64,000 nt of DNA, from contig OZ037772.1 of NCBI GenBank assembly GCA_964035545.1, forward strand, positions 4,263,538-4,327,537. Reading direction: 5' to 3'. The stretch is from Bugula neritina (Eukaryota; Bryozoa; Gymnolaemata; Cheilostomatida; Bugulidae). A model generated the notes under the pieces. It had not been told where the DNA came from. It saw only the letters and a list, made by a program, of their open reading frames with translations, and searched no databases. A program made the position numbers and the translations under genes. This document shows positions 48,101 to 60,544 of the stretch, piece after piece (positions within the stretch are counted from its first letter, which is position 1; the number at the start of each line of letters is the position of its first letter).

Positions 48101-51100
48101 AGATGAGATTTAGTTTCTCACATGCACTATGGCTAAGCAATGGTGTGGTTTGATCTTGAATAACATAAAGGTCTTCATTTATGCGCTCATTCTTTGACGT
48201 TATCTGGCACTTTATTGTTTCTAAACATGTCAAAAGTGTCTGCCCTGGAGCGTACAATTTTTTGCTAGTTGAGATTAGCTCTCCTGAGATGTGATGTGGA
48301 CCACATATACTAAGAGATGCACCAGTATCTAATTTAAATTTGATCCTTTGTCCTTTGTGTTTGTTGGTGCTTACTCTGAGATTGGTGTACCAGGATTGAG
48401 AATCTATAAAGTTAATGAGATGTGTCTCTTCTAAATAAAAATATGTGTCACCTTTTCTGGCTGTACTTCATTAACTCTATTCAAGTTCCTACACACTCTG
48501 GCCCAGTGGTTAAATTTATTGCATTTCGCACATTTAGTTCTATAAGTTGGACATTTCTGACTTTTGTAATGGCTTTGCCCACATTGCTCACATCTGTTCT
48601 TAGAATGTTTATCATAAGCAACTTCAGAAGGAATTCTTGACTTCCTATTATCGACATTTTGCACTCCGTTCACTTCCTCGGGTTTGGGGTCTGGTAGCGT
48701 TATCGCTTTAGGCCTTGTAGACTTCTCAGCCACTCTCAGTGACTTAATCACAAAATCTAAACTTAGTTTTTCATCAACCTCTTTCATTAGTTTTTTTCTT
48801 TCATTTGAATCATTAATTCCAAAAAGCAGTTTATCTCTTATCATTGAATCTCTTTGATTGCCAAATTCACAACCTTCCGCCAGCCTTCGCAATTTCATCA
48901 AGTTTACATCAATTGTATTTTCACTCTGGCTACTGTTATGAAATTGAAATCTATTCAGCACAATACTAGTGCGAGGATTACAGTACTCATGAAAACACCT
49001 AATTACATCTTTTAGCTTTCTCCAAGCAACACCCTTTTCAATATCAGTAATTTCTCCACTAACCTCTAGATGAAATTTCATTTGAGAATAAATTTCACGT
49101 ACATCTTCACCACCACAATGTCTGAATAAGGCTAATTTCCTTTTTTCTGCGGCTCTTAAGTTAACAGTAAGGTCTATTGCTTGCAAATAATCCTCAAATA
49201 ACCTAATCCAACGCCGCCATTCTCCTGACACATCTTCTGCCCTTAAATTCAATTTTTCAGGTGGTGAAATGCCTTCCATCTTTTAAACTAACCATCAAAT
49301 TACGCTGCCACCATGTTTTATTCTCTTGATGTCTATTTATCTAGATATTATTAGTGGATTAGTTTTCATCTTCAAATTTTTTTAATCAAGCACTACAGTT
49401 AGTCAAACAGGAAGTGACTATATTTTTTAAAAACAGAACAATAATTGATCAGCTAAAGCATCAATCAAAGGTAACTCCAAGTTTACATAAACTGTGTAAA
49501 TATTAGAACACCTTTCCCCATCGAAACCACTGTTTTTTAGTTCTTCAATTATGCCTATTCACACTCTACGCACATTCAAACTATTACTGCTCTCACATAA
49601 ACTTTACTACTCTCAACTAACACATCTCACACATAACTATCCCAGAATATTTTCAGAGTTCAGCCTACAAACTCCTCCATCATCAACTGCTGCAGGTCAA
49701 CGAAGGATAGAATTCCAATGTCATCACTGTGGAATAAATTGCGAAGTTCGATTCGTGCTGTGGAGAGGGAGGCTAATTTTAAACTTGCCCTAAGAGACCA
49801 CATAATGGCAAAATTCCAATTGACATAAAAGAAATAATACTCTTTGAGTTGCTCAAGTTTTACAAAGAACTATAAAAATTTTATATAACAGAAAACAATA
49901 CGCTGACTGTCAACCATCGACTATAGCTGCAGTGCTATTGCTCCATGGGCCTTGTCATTTTGTGTATTTTCCTCAACTGTATGTATTTTTTCGTCTGCGA
50001 CAAAATAAAACAAACAAAACAAAAAAAAACTCTTTTTACTATAATATAAACCTCTTCAATATCTAGCCGACTGCGCTACGTAGGATTAGCCCACACACCA
50101 GGTTCACTCTGGAATACAAGTCTTCAGCTGTTCACATGAAATTCAGTTCACAGCTATAATCGCAAAGCTAATTTTTACCAAAAGCTATGGTGTCATAACC
50201 ATAATCACAACAGAACCCTAATCCTATAAGTTTGCGCTTCTGTTGCATGTGACACAGTGACATTATTGTTTGGAAGCTGTGACTCAGCACATCCTGTTGA
50301 AATGGGATATAATTTAATAATGGATGGTAATATTTTTCACACAGAGAGGGAGGCAGAAATCCATGACATGGCATCTTTGAGTGATTTGTCTTGTGAGTTG
50401 CGAGAAAGTCTGACTGATGGAATAAAGACTCTGTCTGAGAAAGTTGCAGAGTTGAATGAAATCTCGAAAGATGCCTGGAATGAACTGAGCAAAATCGAAG
50501 ATCAAGTAAAAGAGATGGTTGCCAGAGTAAACGCTGTAGCTGATGCTCAGGTATGCTGACATGAGATTTATGTTTTGTGTTTTTTTTAGTTTATTATTCA
50601 CAAAAAGTCTGGGGGTATTTGCTTTTTGTTTGAAGACAGAATTTCCAGTAGACTACCTCAGTTTTATTTAAAAGTCAGCTGCCTTTAAACCGAAACCGTG
50701 ACATTTGGAAAATGACATTTGGAAAATGAAGAATATTCAACATGGCCTAGTCCAGAGGGGGTGTTTAATATCTAGTCGAGTTCAAAAACCTTTATGTAAA
50801 TGTGGACAATTTTAAGTTAGAACTACTCGGTAACTAATTTTACTTCTATGATAGCTAAACTGATTCGGCCATCCATTATATTTATTTCTAAAAGCTATTT
50901 TTGAATAGACCAGATGCCGGACAAACCTTCAGAACTAGACCATGTTGAATATTTTTCATTTTCCAAATGTTACTTTCCAAATGTCTATTTTCCAAGTGTC
51001 CACGTTCTAATTTTCCATTTTCCAAATAGGTGTTTTTCAAATGTCATTTTCAAAATGTCGTGTTACCCTTTACACCATTACTATTCTGTGTACAAGTAGC

Positions 51101-54100
51101 GGAAGTCATTCATCACATGTTACTCAGTGCAGAAGAACTTGTCAATACAAGTGACCCACTCATCCTTCTGTAACTGTCAATCACCCACAGAGACAGGTTG
51201 GCTGGGTGAGTGATTGACAGGTGTCAGGAGGAGGAGACTAGTCACGTGATGTACTAGCTGTACCTTCGCTAAAGAATGTCACATGACTGACCCAGCTTTT
51301 ATTTTTGTTTCAAGTGTAGAGGTTTTGAGGTGCAGATGTGTTTATAACGTCTTACTATTTATTAGATAGAAGAGATTAGAAAAAAAGCTACGAACCTGAG
51401 GCTAGAAATATATGAATACTTGAAAAGCTGCACACAGACGGTGGATAATTATAGAATAGAGCTGGCTTTGAGCAAGACATTGGGCAGACAGTCTCTGCTG
51501 GACACAGTACAGCATGCAATTGATAGGTTCAATGATGCAGGGATTGTGAGAGACTACAAAGAGATGAGTGAGAAGATGGAAGATGCTACAGATATTGGTG
51601 TAATAGAGAAGTGTGTGCTCCCAAACAGCATCTTGGTACCCACACGTAGGTGGAGTCTATAAATAGTCACACTAACTATAAGTAGCATGTCAACTTTAGA
51701 TTACTAGTTCATTATGTATAGGTGAGCTGCTAAACTTTGTTACGCTGACTACTTGCTTTCAGTATTAACTGAGGCACATGGCTGTATATAAACTTGTGTA
51801 TTTTATGTTGAGTGTCTGAGTGTGTGTCAGCTCTGCGACAGGTTATTTGCTTTGTGTTTAAAAACCTGTTCCCACCTCTTCAGGAGATGAGATTCCCAAG
51901 TTATAGAATTTCTATTTTATTATTGTAGTTAATGAAGACAGTCTGGGACTGAAGCTGCTGCAGGCACCAGCTTCTCTACAGTCAGATGGACTTCCTGTAT
52001 TCGACTGGTGTGCATCAATAAACATCTCAGCTGAGGGACATTTGATGTGTGGGACAGGAGGCGGTATGGACGTAATCAATAGAGACACTCTGGATACTAT
52101 CAGCTCAGTGAAGAACACAAACACCACAAAGTGGGAGGAGATAATCCAACCTGAAGGAGTTATGGTTGGCAGCTGGTTTAACAAAGAGGAAAAAACAGCT
52201 GAAGTGTCATTTCTCAATCCGGAGACTTTTGAAAAGTCTCACTGTCTCTACAAGCGCTCAGTAGATCTACCCAGAGCCTTCAGAATAGCTCAGCACTTCT
52301 CTTCAGTCTATATTGTAGACAGGAGAGAAAAACAGTTAGTAGTCTATAATCTAGTTGACAATAAAATACAGAAGTTTCCAATTCTGGGCATGAAGTACCC
52401 TCACTCTGTATGCATCCTCCCAGACTCAACTCTCCTCATAGGAGACAGGGCTGAAGATGGTAAAGTGAGCAGATATAAAGTGGAGAACACAACTCTCACT
52501 CTAATATGGAAAGTTTCTCACATCTCAATGCCATCTGGTATTTCCTTTGATCCAACATCTGAACTGATTCACATCTGTACATGGGATGGACCTCTCCTCA
52601 TCCTCTCGCTTGAAGGTAAATACTCTGTTTATAATAGTAAGTTTAGTTATTTTATTACAACCTTGCCTTAAGCTTATTCTGATAATATTGTATGCTATAT
52701 TATGGTACTGTTAGTAAATATTTGACTCTGAGGCTAATATACAGTAATTAGTGTTTCATGTAAGTGTTTCACAATAATTTTAGAGGTGCTCAGTCTTACA
52801 ACTGTACAGACTGCTAGCTACACATGAGTTATGAGTTGTAATTTACTTCAGTCTAGTGCTGCTATTGCTTTGGTCATTAGATAATTTAAATATAAATAAT
52901 TTGATACTTTTTGACTGCCATTACCGAGATTATTGTAATTTGATGATGGCTGGTAGAGGTGGTGGTGGGACTCAGGTGGCTGTGATTGGTTCCTGCCTAT
53001 AATCATTTAATATGTTATAATGTTGGAGTATATCATACTATACGTACTTATTTATAATTATATTCGCTGAACACTACGTTTCTACCATGAGTTTCTTCTT
53101 TCCATGTTGTCATTTATTATGAAGCAGGCAGTGCTACAGCAGTTCATTGAATTATATATTACTGACTGGCATAACTTTATTATCTTCAATATAATCTGCT
53201 TATTTCCGTATTTAAAAGAAATACTTCTGAAAATTGTGCAGCTGCAGGGATATAATTGAACATATTTCTGTCACTACACTAGAAAGTAAAAACTGTCTTG
53301 TACGGCGCTTGCAGAAGTCTGGAATATTTAGATTAAAATCAAACATTTCAAACTTTAAGAAATATGGCTTTATTTTGAGTTTCATTTTTAGAGCAAGAAA
53401 TGTAGCAAAACAGGAAAATAAATTATATTTGGATGTTATTAATATCAAATTTTGTTATTAGGAAGTAACCAAATGGGAATTATTAGGAATTAACCAGTAT
53501 TTGTTGCCATGACCCCCTGTTTGAAATTATGATTAGGCATTGACTCAACAAGATTATCGAAGTACTCAGCTGTATGAGTTTCTTACCAAAATATTTTTCA
53601 TTTTTGCCACCAAGTCAATGTATGACTCATGGTTGGTTTTAAACACTATTGCTTTTTCAACATTTAATAGAGTTTTCTGTGATATTAAATTAAGCTTTTG
53701 AACTGACCAGTGCAATGTGCATATATATTTATCACAGAACTGCATGCAGATGACTGGCAATGTTCTTAGTCCACATTACTTGCCTATACAAGCTAATTTA
53801 TAGGCTCTGAGTTCTATTTTAAGTATAAATTTACTTAGATCATGATGTCTAATTGTTCAAGCTGACACTTTCTTAGTTAGATTTAGTGTAGAAATTTTAT
53901 CTGGTAGAGTGTTTGGTCACCATACATGAAATCCTGCAGAGTGTCTGTGGCCGACCTTATAAGTAGCCTATACTATTTTGAGTTTGGCCCTTTAATCAGC
54001 ACTGAGACATTCATTCTTTTTTTTAAAGATTTAGACACATCTTCTTGTGATACTGCAAGGTGCTTAGTGATTTCTATTTGTTTAAAGCCTCTCAAACTCA

Positions 54101-54522
54101 TTCGCTCCAAAACTGCTCTTTCTTCGGTGAAAGCTCAGCCATGCAGTTTAGCTGTTACCTCCAAAATAGGAGTTGTACACTATATTGCAACAATCAATAC
54201 CATGTCATATATATTTTTTTTACTGCATAAAATAGCAAGCTATAAAGATATGCAATGAAAACCCACTTTTAATCTTGCTAGAGCGGTTTAAATTTGACCA
54301 ACATATTCCAGACTTTTTGCCGGCATGTATTGTAGTCTGTCTTTTTGTCTCAAACTAATACAATCTAATGTCATTCTGTTTACAGGTGAGCTGATGGTAA
54401 CAATTCCCAGAGAAAGTCTCGGTGTGAGTGACAGGGTGTGGGGCATTGCTGCCTATAACAAAGAAAAGGTGTTTCTAGCATGTAGAGATGATGGACTGAG
54501 GAGATACACAATAAAATACTAA
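39147..54522 (+). CDS. TRIM-like E3 ligase: RING, two B-boxes, coiled coil, beta-propeller (620 aa, 7 exons)
   Basis: Seven exons join without a frame break: 39147-39328, 39610-39790, 39987-40176, 50345-50550, 51366-51645, 51929-52615 and 54386-54522 (TAA), 1863 bp in all. Exon 1 is a C3HC4 RING (CGYC, PCLHVFCIKC, CAYC). Exon 2 and the start of exon 3 form B-box 1 (CDVCKGG, VFCVE, LCQQHQE, HQFIDIEVYR), and exon 3 adds B-box 2 (CEHHKQEQLTEVCSKC, FCMRCD). Exons 4-5 are a coiled coil (ELRESLTDGIKTLSEKVAEL). Exons 6-7 give repeated strand patterns (VYIVDRREKQLVVYN, YPHSVCILPDSTLLIGDR, PSGISFDPTSELIHICTW, VWGIAAYNKEKVFLACRD) like the propeller of TRIM2/3/32/56-type proteins, though without a clear NHL consensus. 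The expected role is a cytosolic ubiquitin ligase whose propeller chooses substrates or RNA. Intron 3 (10 kb) and intron 6 hold transposon remnants. Polyadenylation signal at 54764. Confidence 0.88.
41690..41900 (+). mobile_element. tRNA-derived SINE, copy 2 (in TRIM intron 3)
   Basis: A-box region tgatctaggggttagagtgt at 41701-41720, B box ggttcaaaccc at 41745-41755, then aggaagagcatccagtcata and ttgctcctgtgcc as in copy 1 (421-620). The spacing of the A and B boxes fits an internal RNA polymerase III promoter. This copy is the better preserved one. Confidence 0.75.
42050..43120 (+). pseudogene. Ty3/Gypsy pol fragment, GC-rich, with stops
   Basis: Successive open pieces read PEHLVDLSEDDYAG, (stop) KDVFSCGNYDIGLAKAVCHE, PIRQPARWLCPEKEKEV, NRDLIEPAHSAWSSPVVLVW, MDYCKLNSVTI (stop) DAYPLPRIHELLDA (stop) GRKFFSMLDLLSGY (stop) QVPLSPDAQDKAAFITR. 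This is the start of a Gypsy reverse transcriptase, the family pattern being SPWASPVVLVKKKDG, DYRxLN, DAYPLPRI, LDLxSGYxQ. At least four in-frame stops show it is dead. It is clearly richer in GC than the surrounding intron and belongs to a different lineage from the minus-strand Gypsy at 47.2-49.3 kb. Confidence 0.8.
44288..44545 (+). mobile_element. Possible LTR-like segment
   Basis: Begins tgtagtgtccatcatctact and ends with aataaataaatgcataaca. It has mixed composition, unlike the AT-rich surroundings. It could be the 3' LTR of the Gypsy fragment at 42050-43120, but no second copy or target duplication was found. Confidence 0.25.
45590..45980 (-). pseudogene. Decayed LINE ORF fragment
   Basis: Minus-strand pieces GTTRRRKSKEYNKAVMK, YFKSSPRVRG, RQRIYVLWRGKERF and EEELYEVEEETLQEL match the pattern 'RRxWxxEExxxVMxCYxxSxPxxRGYRxRMxxxW' found ahead of the reverse transcriptase in some invertebrate non-LTR elements. 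Stops and frame changes throughout. The pattern is recognised from memory. Confidence 0.4.
46690..47220 (+). pseudogene. Decayed LINE reverse transcriptase fragment
   Basis: QFADETNLFFESKNI (the F-A-D-D catalytic box changed to FADE), WCNKNKLIVNMSKTNYMI, VKSTTFL, DSHLSWQQHCSKLC, LESWGNTLNIYLEPLHLLQK. These follow the order of a Jockey/CR1-type reverse transcriptase thumb region. Several frameshifts and stops are present, and the second catalytic Asp is replaced. It abuts the minus-strand Gypsy element almost without a gap. Confidence 0.7.
47222..49279 (-). pseudogene. Ty3/Gypsy retrotransposon gag-pol, 3'-truncated and frame-shifted
   Basis: The gag ORF 49279-48431 (282 aa) ends in two zinc knuckles (CEQCGQSHYKSQKC, CAKCNKFNHWARVC). 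It is followed by a protease with LDTGASLSICGPH (near 48310), then reverse transcriptase pieces in 48257-47703 (TPWVAPMVVVPKPG, RICTDYTELNKH), a frameshift, 47614-47369 (LRLPQGLCSAPEIF, VVIHMDDILVFG with the catalytic DD), another frameshift near 47405, then VPSVNFLGYVID and VRSFLGMANQYAKF. RNase H and integrase are missing; the element stops at the LINE fragment. The gag ATG and a tggtggcagcg primer-binding-type sequence just upstream (near 49307) are preserved. Dead, but younger-looking than the other Gypsy scraps. Confidence 0.88.
49302..49690 (-). mobile_element. Primer-binding site and probable 5' LTR of the minus-strand Gypsy
   Basis: On the minus strand aataaaaca is followed by tggtggcagcgta (about 49313-49301), the common arrangement of LTR end plus primer-binding site in Gypsy elements. 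The LTR should extend to the right. A start tgatgatggagg near 49680-49690 is possible, but no second LTR is available to prove the limits. Confidence 0.4.
53480..54200 (-). pseudogene. Tc1/mariner-like transposase remnants (TRIM intron 6)
   Basis: On the minus strand, FTEERAVLERMSLRGFKQIE, ITKHLAVSQEDVSKSLKKR and KGPNSK look like the paired helix-turn-helix start of a Tc1-type transposase. About 500 bp further, YFDNLVESMP resembles the usual end (..LVESMPxR). The catalytic middle is not recognisable, so this is an internally deleted or heavily decayed copy. Confidence 0.5.
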
Positions 54523-54763
54523 ACTTATCAGCTACAGTTTACTAATAATCAGCTCAGTGAAGTCACTACACACCTATAATACATGTTAAATGTAATCTAC
54601 TGTATTGTATTCTACTTACAGTGTAATATGCTGCTTCAGTATAATAATATATCTTCTACATGACTTACACTGCTTATATTCAGTATTTGATGTTGATTAT
54701 CAACTATTATGTAACATAAATTTACTCTGCTATGTTGTCAACATTCTGTAGTCACATTTACTC

Positions 54764-54769
54764 AATAAA
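54764..54769 (+). terminator. Polyadenylation signal of the TRIM-like gene
   Basis: aataaa 242 bp after the stop codon, followed by a T-rich stretch (tttgtaaaatttttatg). Suitable as the 3' end of the transcript. Confidence 0.6.
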
Positions 54770-56797
<2,028 letters not shown>

Positions 56798-58695
56798 TGT
56801 CTTCTATAATAATATAATATTTGTATTATATAATAGAATACCAACTCATATTGTGTTACTAATTTAATGCTATTCACTTGAAGTAAGCTCTTTTGTTTAT
56901 TCTGCATTGAATATCAGTATTTCAAGTCTCTGCTGTGAATGCTATTCTAATTGATTGTTTAAATCCATTCATCTAGTGAATATATGGAATGTAAAAACAC
57001 AAGAGGCAGGTTCTATAATTAATTTTCTATACCTAAACAAATACAGGTCATGTGACTGAGTAGTCAGCATTTGGCAGTCATCCAGCTTACTGTGTACAAG
57101 TTCTCCTAGCAGCTCTTGACAACATAAAGTAAGAAATATCAGTTCAACACCTGAGGTGAGTAATATAACCATATTATATCAGTGTTCATATTGATGTAAT
57201 GGCTGATGGTGTGGTAATTGCATAACTATTCAGTACATCAACTTATTTAGTTGACTTTCTCAAGGTACTCATCTCTACATCACTTATGTTTTATGGGAAA
57301 ATCCTATACTTGTTGATAAAACAAATTATTCTTCAAATATATTGTTTCCGTAATGTAGAAGAGTTTTGAGCATTACACACAGATATAGTTGACTTTCTCA
57401 GGGTACTCATCTCTACGTCACTTGAGTCTTCATGAGAAAACCCAAGTAAATTATGGAGACACAATATGCTTTATGTAATGCGAGCAGTTTTGGGCAATAA
57501 AACATAGATCTTGGTAATTTTGAGTAGCTGTTGCTATATTGGCTAAATTCTCATTGGTTATATTATATGGACAGAGAGGTTTAAGTAGTTATATATATAT
57601 ATTTCAAAATTAGTTGTTTAGTATAAATTATTACACAGCTAAAGTTACACGTTACACATTGAGTACACATGCAGAGCAGGGCACTCTGACTACATCACAC
57701 ACTCTAGCTTAATAACTAATATATTTAACTATATATTTGCATATATTTTTGTGGCTCAAAAATGTTTAAGTTAATGCACTGTAGCTTCCAAGCAAACTTC
57801 TCACGAAAGACAGGATTTCCTAGCAGGTTCTGTTATATAATTTGCGTTGGAGTAAAGCTGAACACAAATATAATATTATGATACTTATTCTTACTGCAGC
57901 CAAAAATTTAATTCAATTTATAGGATGAATATCTAGTTACACTGTTATAGTTAATACTAGCACAGAGTGGCTTTGTAAACTAATAAAATAATGTATCTCA
58001 AAGTGGAAGAACAATGAAAACGTATCGTATTTTAGGTGGAATATAACTTGAATACAAACATAGTAGATAAGTATATTAAAATATGTGTACATGAAATATT
58101 CAACTGATTATAGGATAATTATAACCATATAAAATGAGTCTAGTTTTACTAAAAAATAAGAGTGTATTATGATTTTAAAACACTTTCGAACTAAATACTG
58201 CAATCAGCTGAAAGTAAGTGCTGTTCGTTCATACAAAACCCTTTTAATAATTGCTCTGGAGTAATGCATAACTCAGTAGTGTTCATGTTTAAACTTCTCC
58301 TTTACATATTAGAAACACTTGATTAGTGATGTTCAATAGAAGTAGAATAAAAGTTTTCACTGAAGCACACAGCATTGCTTCATATTTATTGTATATGGAG
58401 TTTGAGTCACCAGCAATAACCTATTCAGTGATTACAATGGAAACAATAGAGCCTTTGTTAGACAGTTGAAGCTGTGAGCTCAGCATAATGTAGCCATTTA
58501 ATGCAGCTGACTATTTGTATATCAGAGTTATCACTAGTCTATGTTCAAATAACTTCTCATGTCTGTCTGTGTGCATGGTTTGTGGTTGTGAACTTGACTG
58601 GTTTAGGATAAAAGATAACTCATCCCAGATGTACTGTTAAATATTATTATGCTAAAAGTATGTCTTTTAAAAGGTCAGTGGCTCATATAACCAAG

Positions 58696-58877
58696 ATGGC
58701 AGAATCTAGAGTTGTGATAAAAAGGCTCAACAACTCATATCGCTGTGGGTACTGCTTGCAGTACTTCAACAAACTTGAAGATCCCAGAACTCTGCCCTGT
58801 CTGCATGTGTACTGCATGAGATGTTTGAAGACTGACATCGGTGGTAGGAAGGATCATATCAGATGTGCTTATTGTAG
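58696..58877 (+). CDS. RING-finger first exon of a TRIM-like gene (copy 2)
   Basis: 182-bp exon from ATG (58696) to TGTAG|gtgagt, encoding MAESRVVIKRLNN and a C3HC4 RING identical to copy 1 (CGYC, PCLHVYCMRC, CAYC). Phase and size equal exon 1 of the complete gene. The next exon (B-box) is not found before the window end: a 4-kb transposon (59445-63506) lies in what would be intron 1. The rest may lie beyond 64000, or the exon may be an orphan. The nearly unchanged protein suggests selection or recent gene conversion. Its donor is repeated four times (58874-58965). Confidence 0.7.
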
Positions 58878-58965
58878 GTGAGTTACAGTACATAATGTAG
58901 GTGAGTTACAGTACATATTGTAGGTGAGTTACAGTACATAATGTAGGTGAGTTACAGTACATAAT
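58874..58965 (+). repeat. Fourfold tandem repeat of the RING-exon splice donor
   Basis: Four 23-bp units gtaggtgagttacagtacat+aat, each carrying a complete G|GTGAGT donor. The first unit overlaps the exon end. The left-arm copy has only one unit, so the array arose after the duplication. Confidence 0.95.
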
Positions 58966-60544
58966 GTACCATCATGACTTACATTTGCTCTTTGTACTAT
59001 AGGAAATGTCTGATCTGTATCTTTGAAAAGCAAACATTGAATACTGTACGTAAACTCTGGTCATTAGGGTGTTGAGTGGGTGGAGATCATTTAATTAGGT
59101 AGACAGGGTAATTATTAATATGTTGATTTATTTTCAGTCATTCTCTCTTGTTGAATTGTGGTGCTGTTAAATGTAATGGTATAAATTAGGTTGTCTCATT
59201 ATATTTTTTCCCAGGGAGCACAAAGATTAATTTAGAGTAAGGATTTCGTTATTTGTCTTTATTTCTACTTATAAAGTGTTGTCTGATGTTGTCATGACGA
59301 CGCAGTTGATGCATCAGAGAATAGTGTATTGATATGTAGTGAGTGTGTAGTGAGTGTATAGCGTGTCTGAAGTTTAGTCTGGCAGAACTGGGAGTTAGGT
59401 TTGCAATCTCAAATAAATTTTTTCTTTCTTGATTATATATCTTGAGGGTCCAGGTAAATGTTTCCAGGTGGGTGTGAACCTGCCACTCTTGAGCATTTCA
59501 AGAAATCCAAGATGGCCACCATTTATGAAAAAAATCCTATTATTTTGGTATGAAATAAATACTATATGTTAGAAAATCTTTTTTTATGATTTAAATATAG
59601 ATGTGCATTTTCAGAATGAATATGTGCCATGCCAATAAAAAAGGAATCAAAGTAAAGAGTCAAGAGATATGCGTTGCTCAGCTCAAAAAATAGAATTGAT
59701 TTAATACAGAATTTAAGTCACATTATATGATGCAGAGAAATGATACAAGGTTTTCGAATAATTGTTTGGACAAATGTAGAAAAAAAAACATTGCTTGTTG
59801 CCAGTGAATAGAAAATAAAAAAGATACAGAGGCATATTGCTCAGCCAAAGTTAAAATGAAACATATATATAATCATACAGATGCCACAAACTTTTGCTAA
59901 TATTCATATAAAACACCTATCTCCTTTTTTTCTATTACTTGCATTTGTTAAAAATGTTAGTTCATTAAGCAAAATGCTCCTGTTGCTGCTTCACAGGGAC
60001 AGAACCCTATGTATGAGATAGATTTACTAGAACAGCCATATCTCATTGTTTTGCATGATTGTTGGCTTCAATTACAGAAGCAATTAATGAATTTGGGTCA
60101 TTTTAATCTATTCAGTACACCTCAGCAGATTATGATCGAAAACTAAAGTTTGCTCAAAATTCATGAAAAATTATTATATGGAGTAACAGAATTGGCTGAT
60201 TTTTACTATGCATTATAGCAAAAATAACTGGGAAGAGGTCCTGCAACATTTTAGCGTGGCGTCATTGTCATATGAGCTAAATATTATACATTGGTGAACC
60301 ATCACTGTCCATATAATATCTCAATGTACTAATAAATTAGAAAAAACATAGAAAACCATGCAGAATTAAAAAAGCCTTAATTATCCAGCTTTATTCGTTA
60401 GAATTTCAATAGTTTGAGGCAAAAAATTTATACAATAGCAGCGCTAAATTGTAAAAAATAGCCAAAAAACTAGAGTCATCGAGTGTATACCAAATGAGGG
60501 AAAATGATGCACTTCATAATATTGTCTGATGTAAGCACAACATC

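Noticed and set aside
53926-54258. Plus-strand 110-codon frame
   Set aside because: Better explained as the antisense of a Tc1-like transposase fragment.
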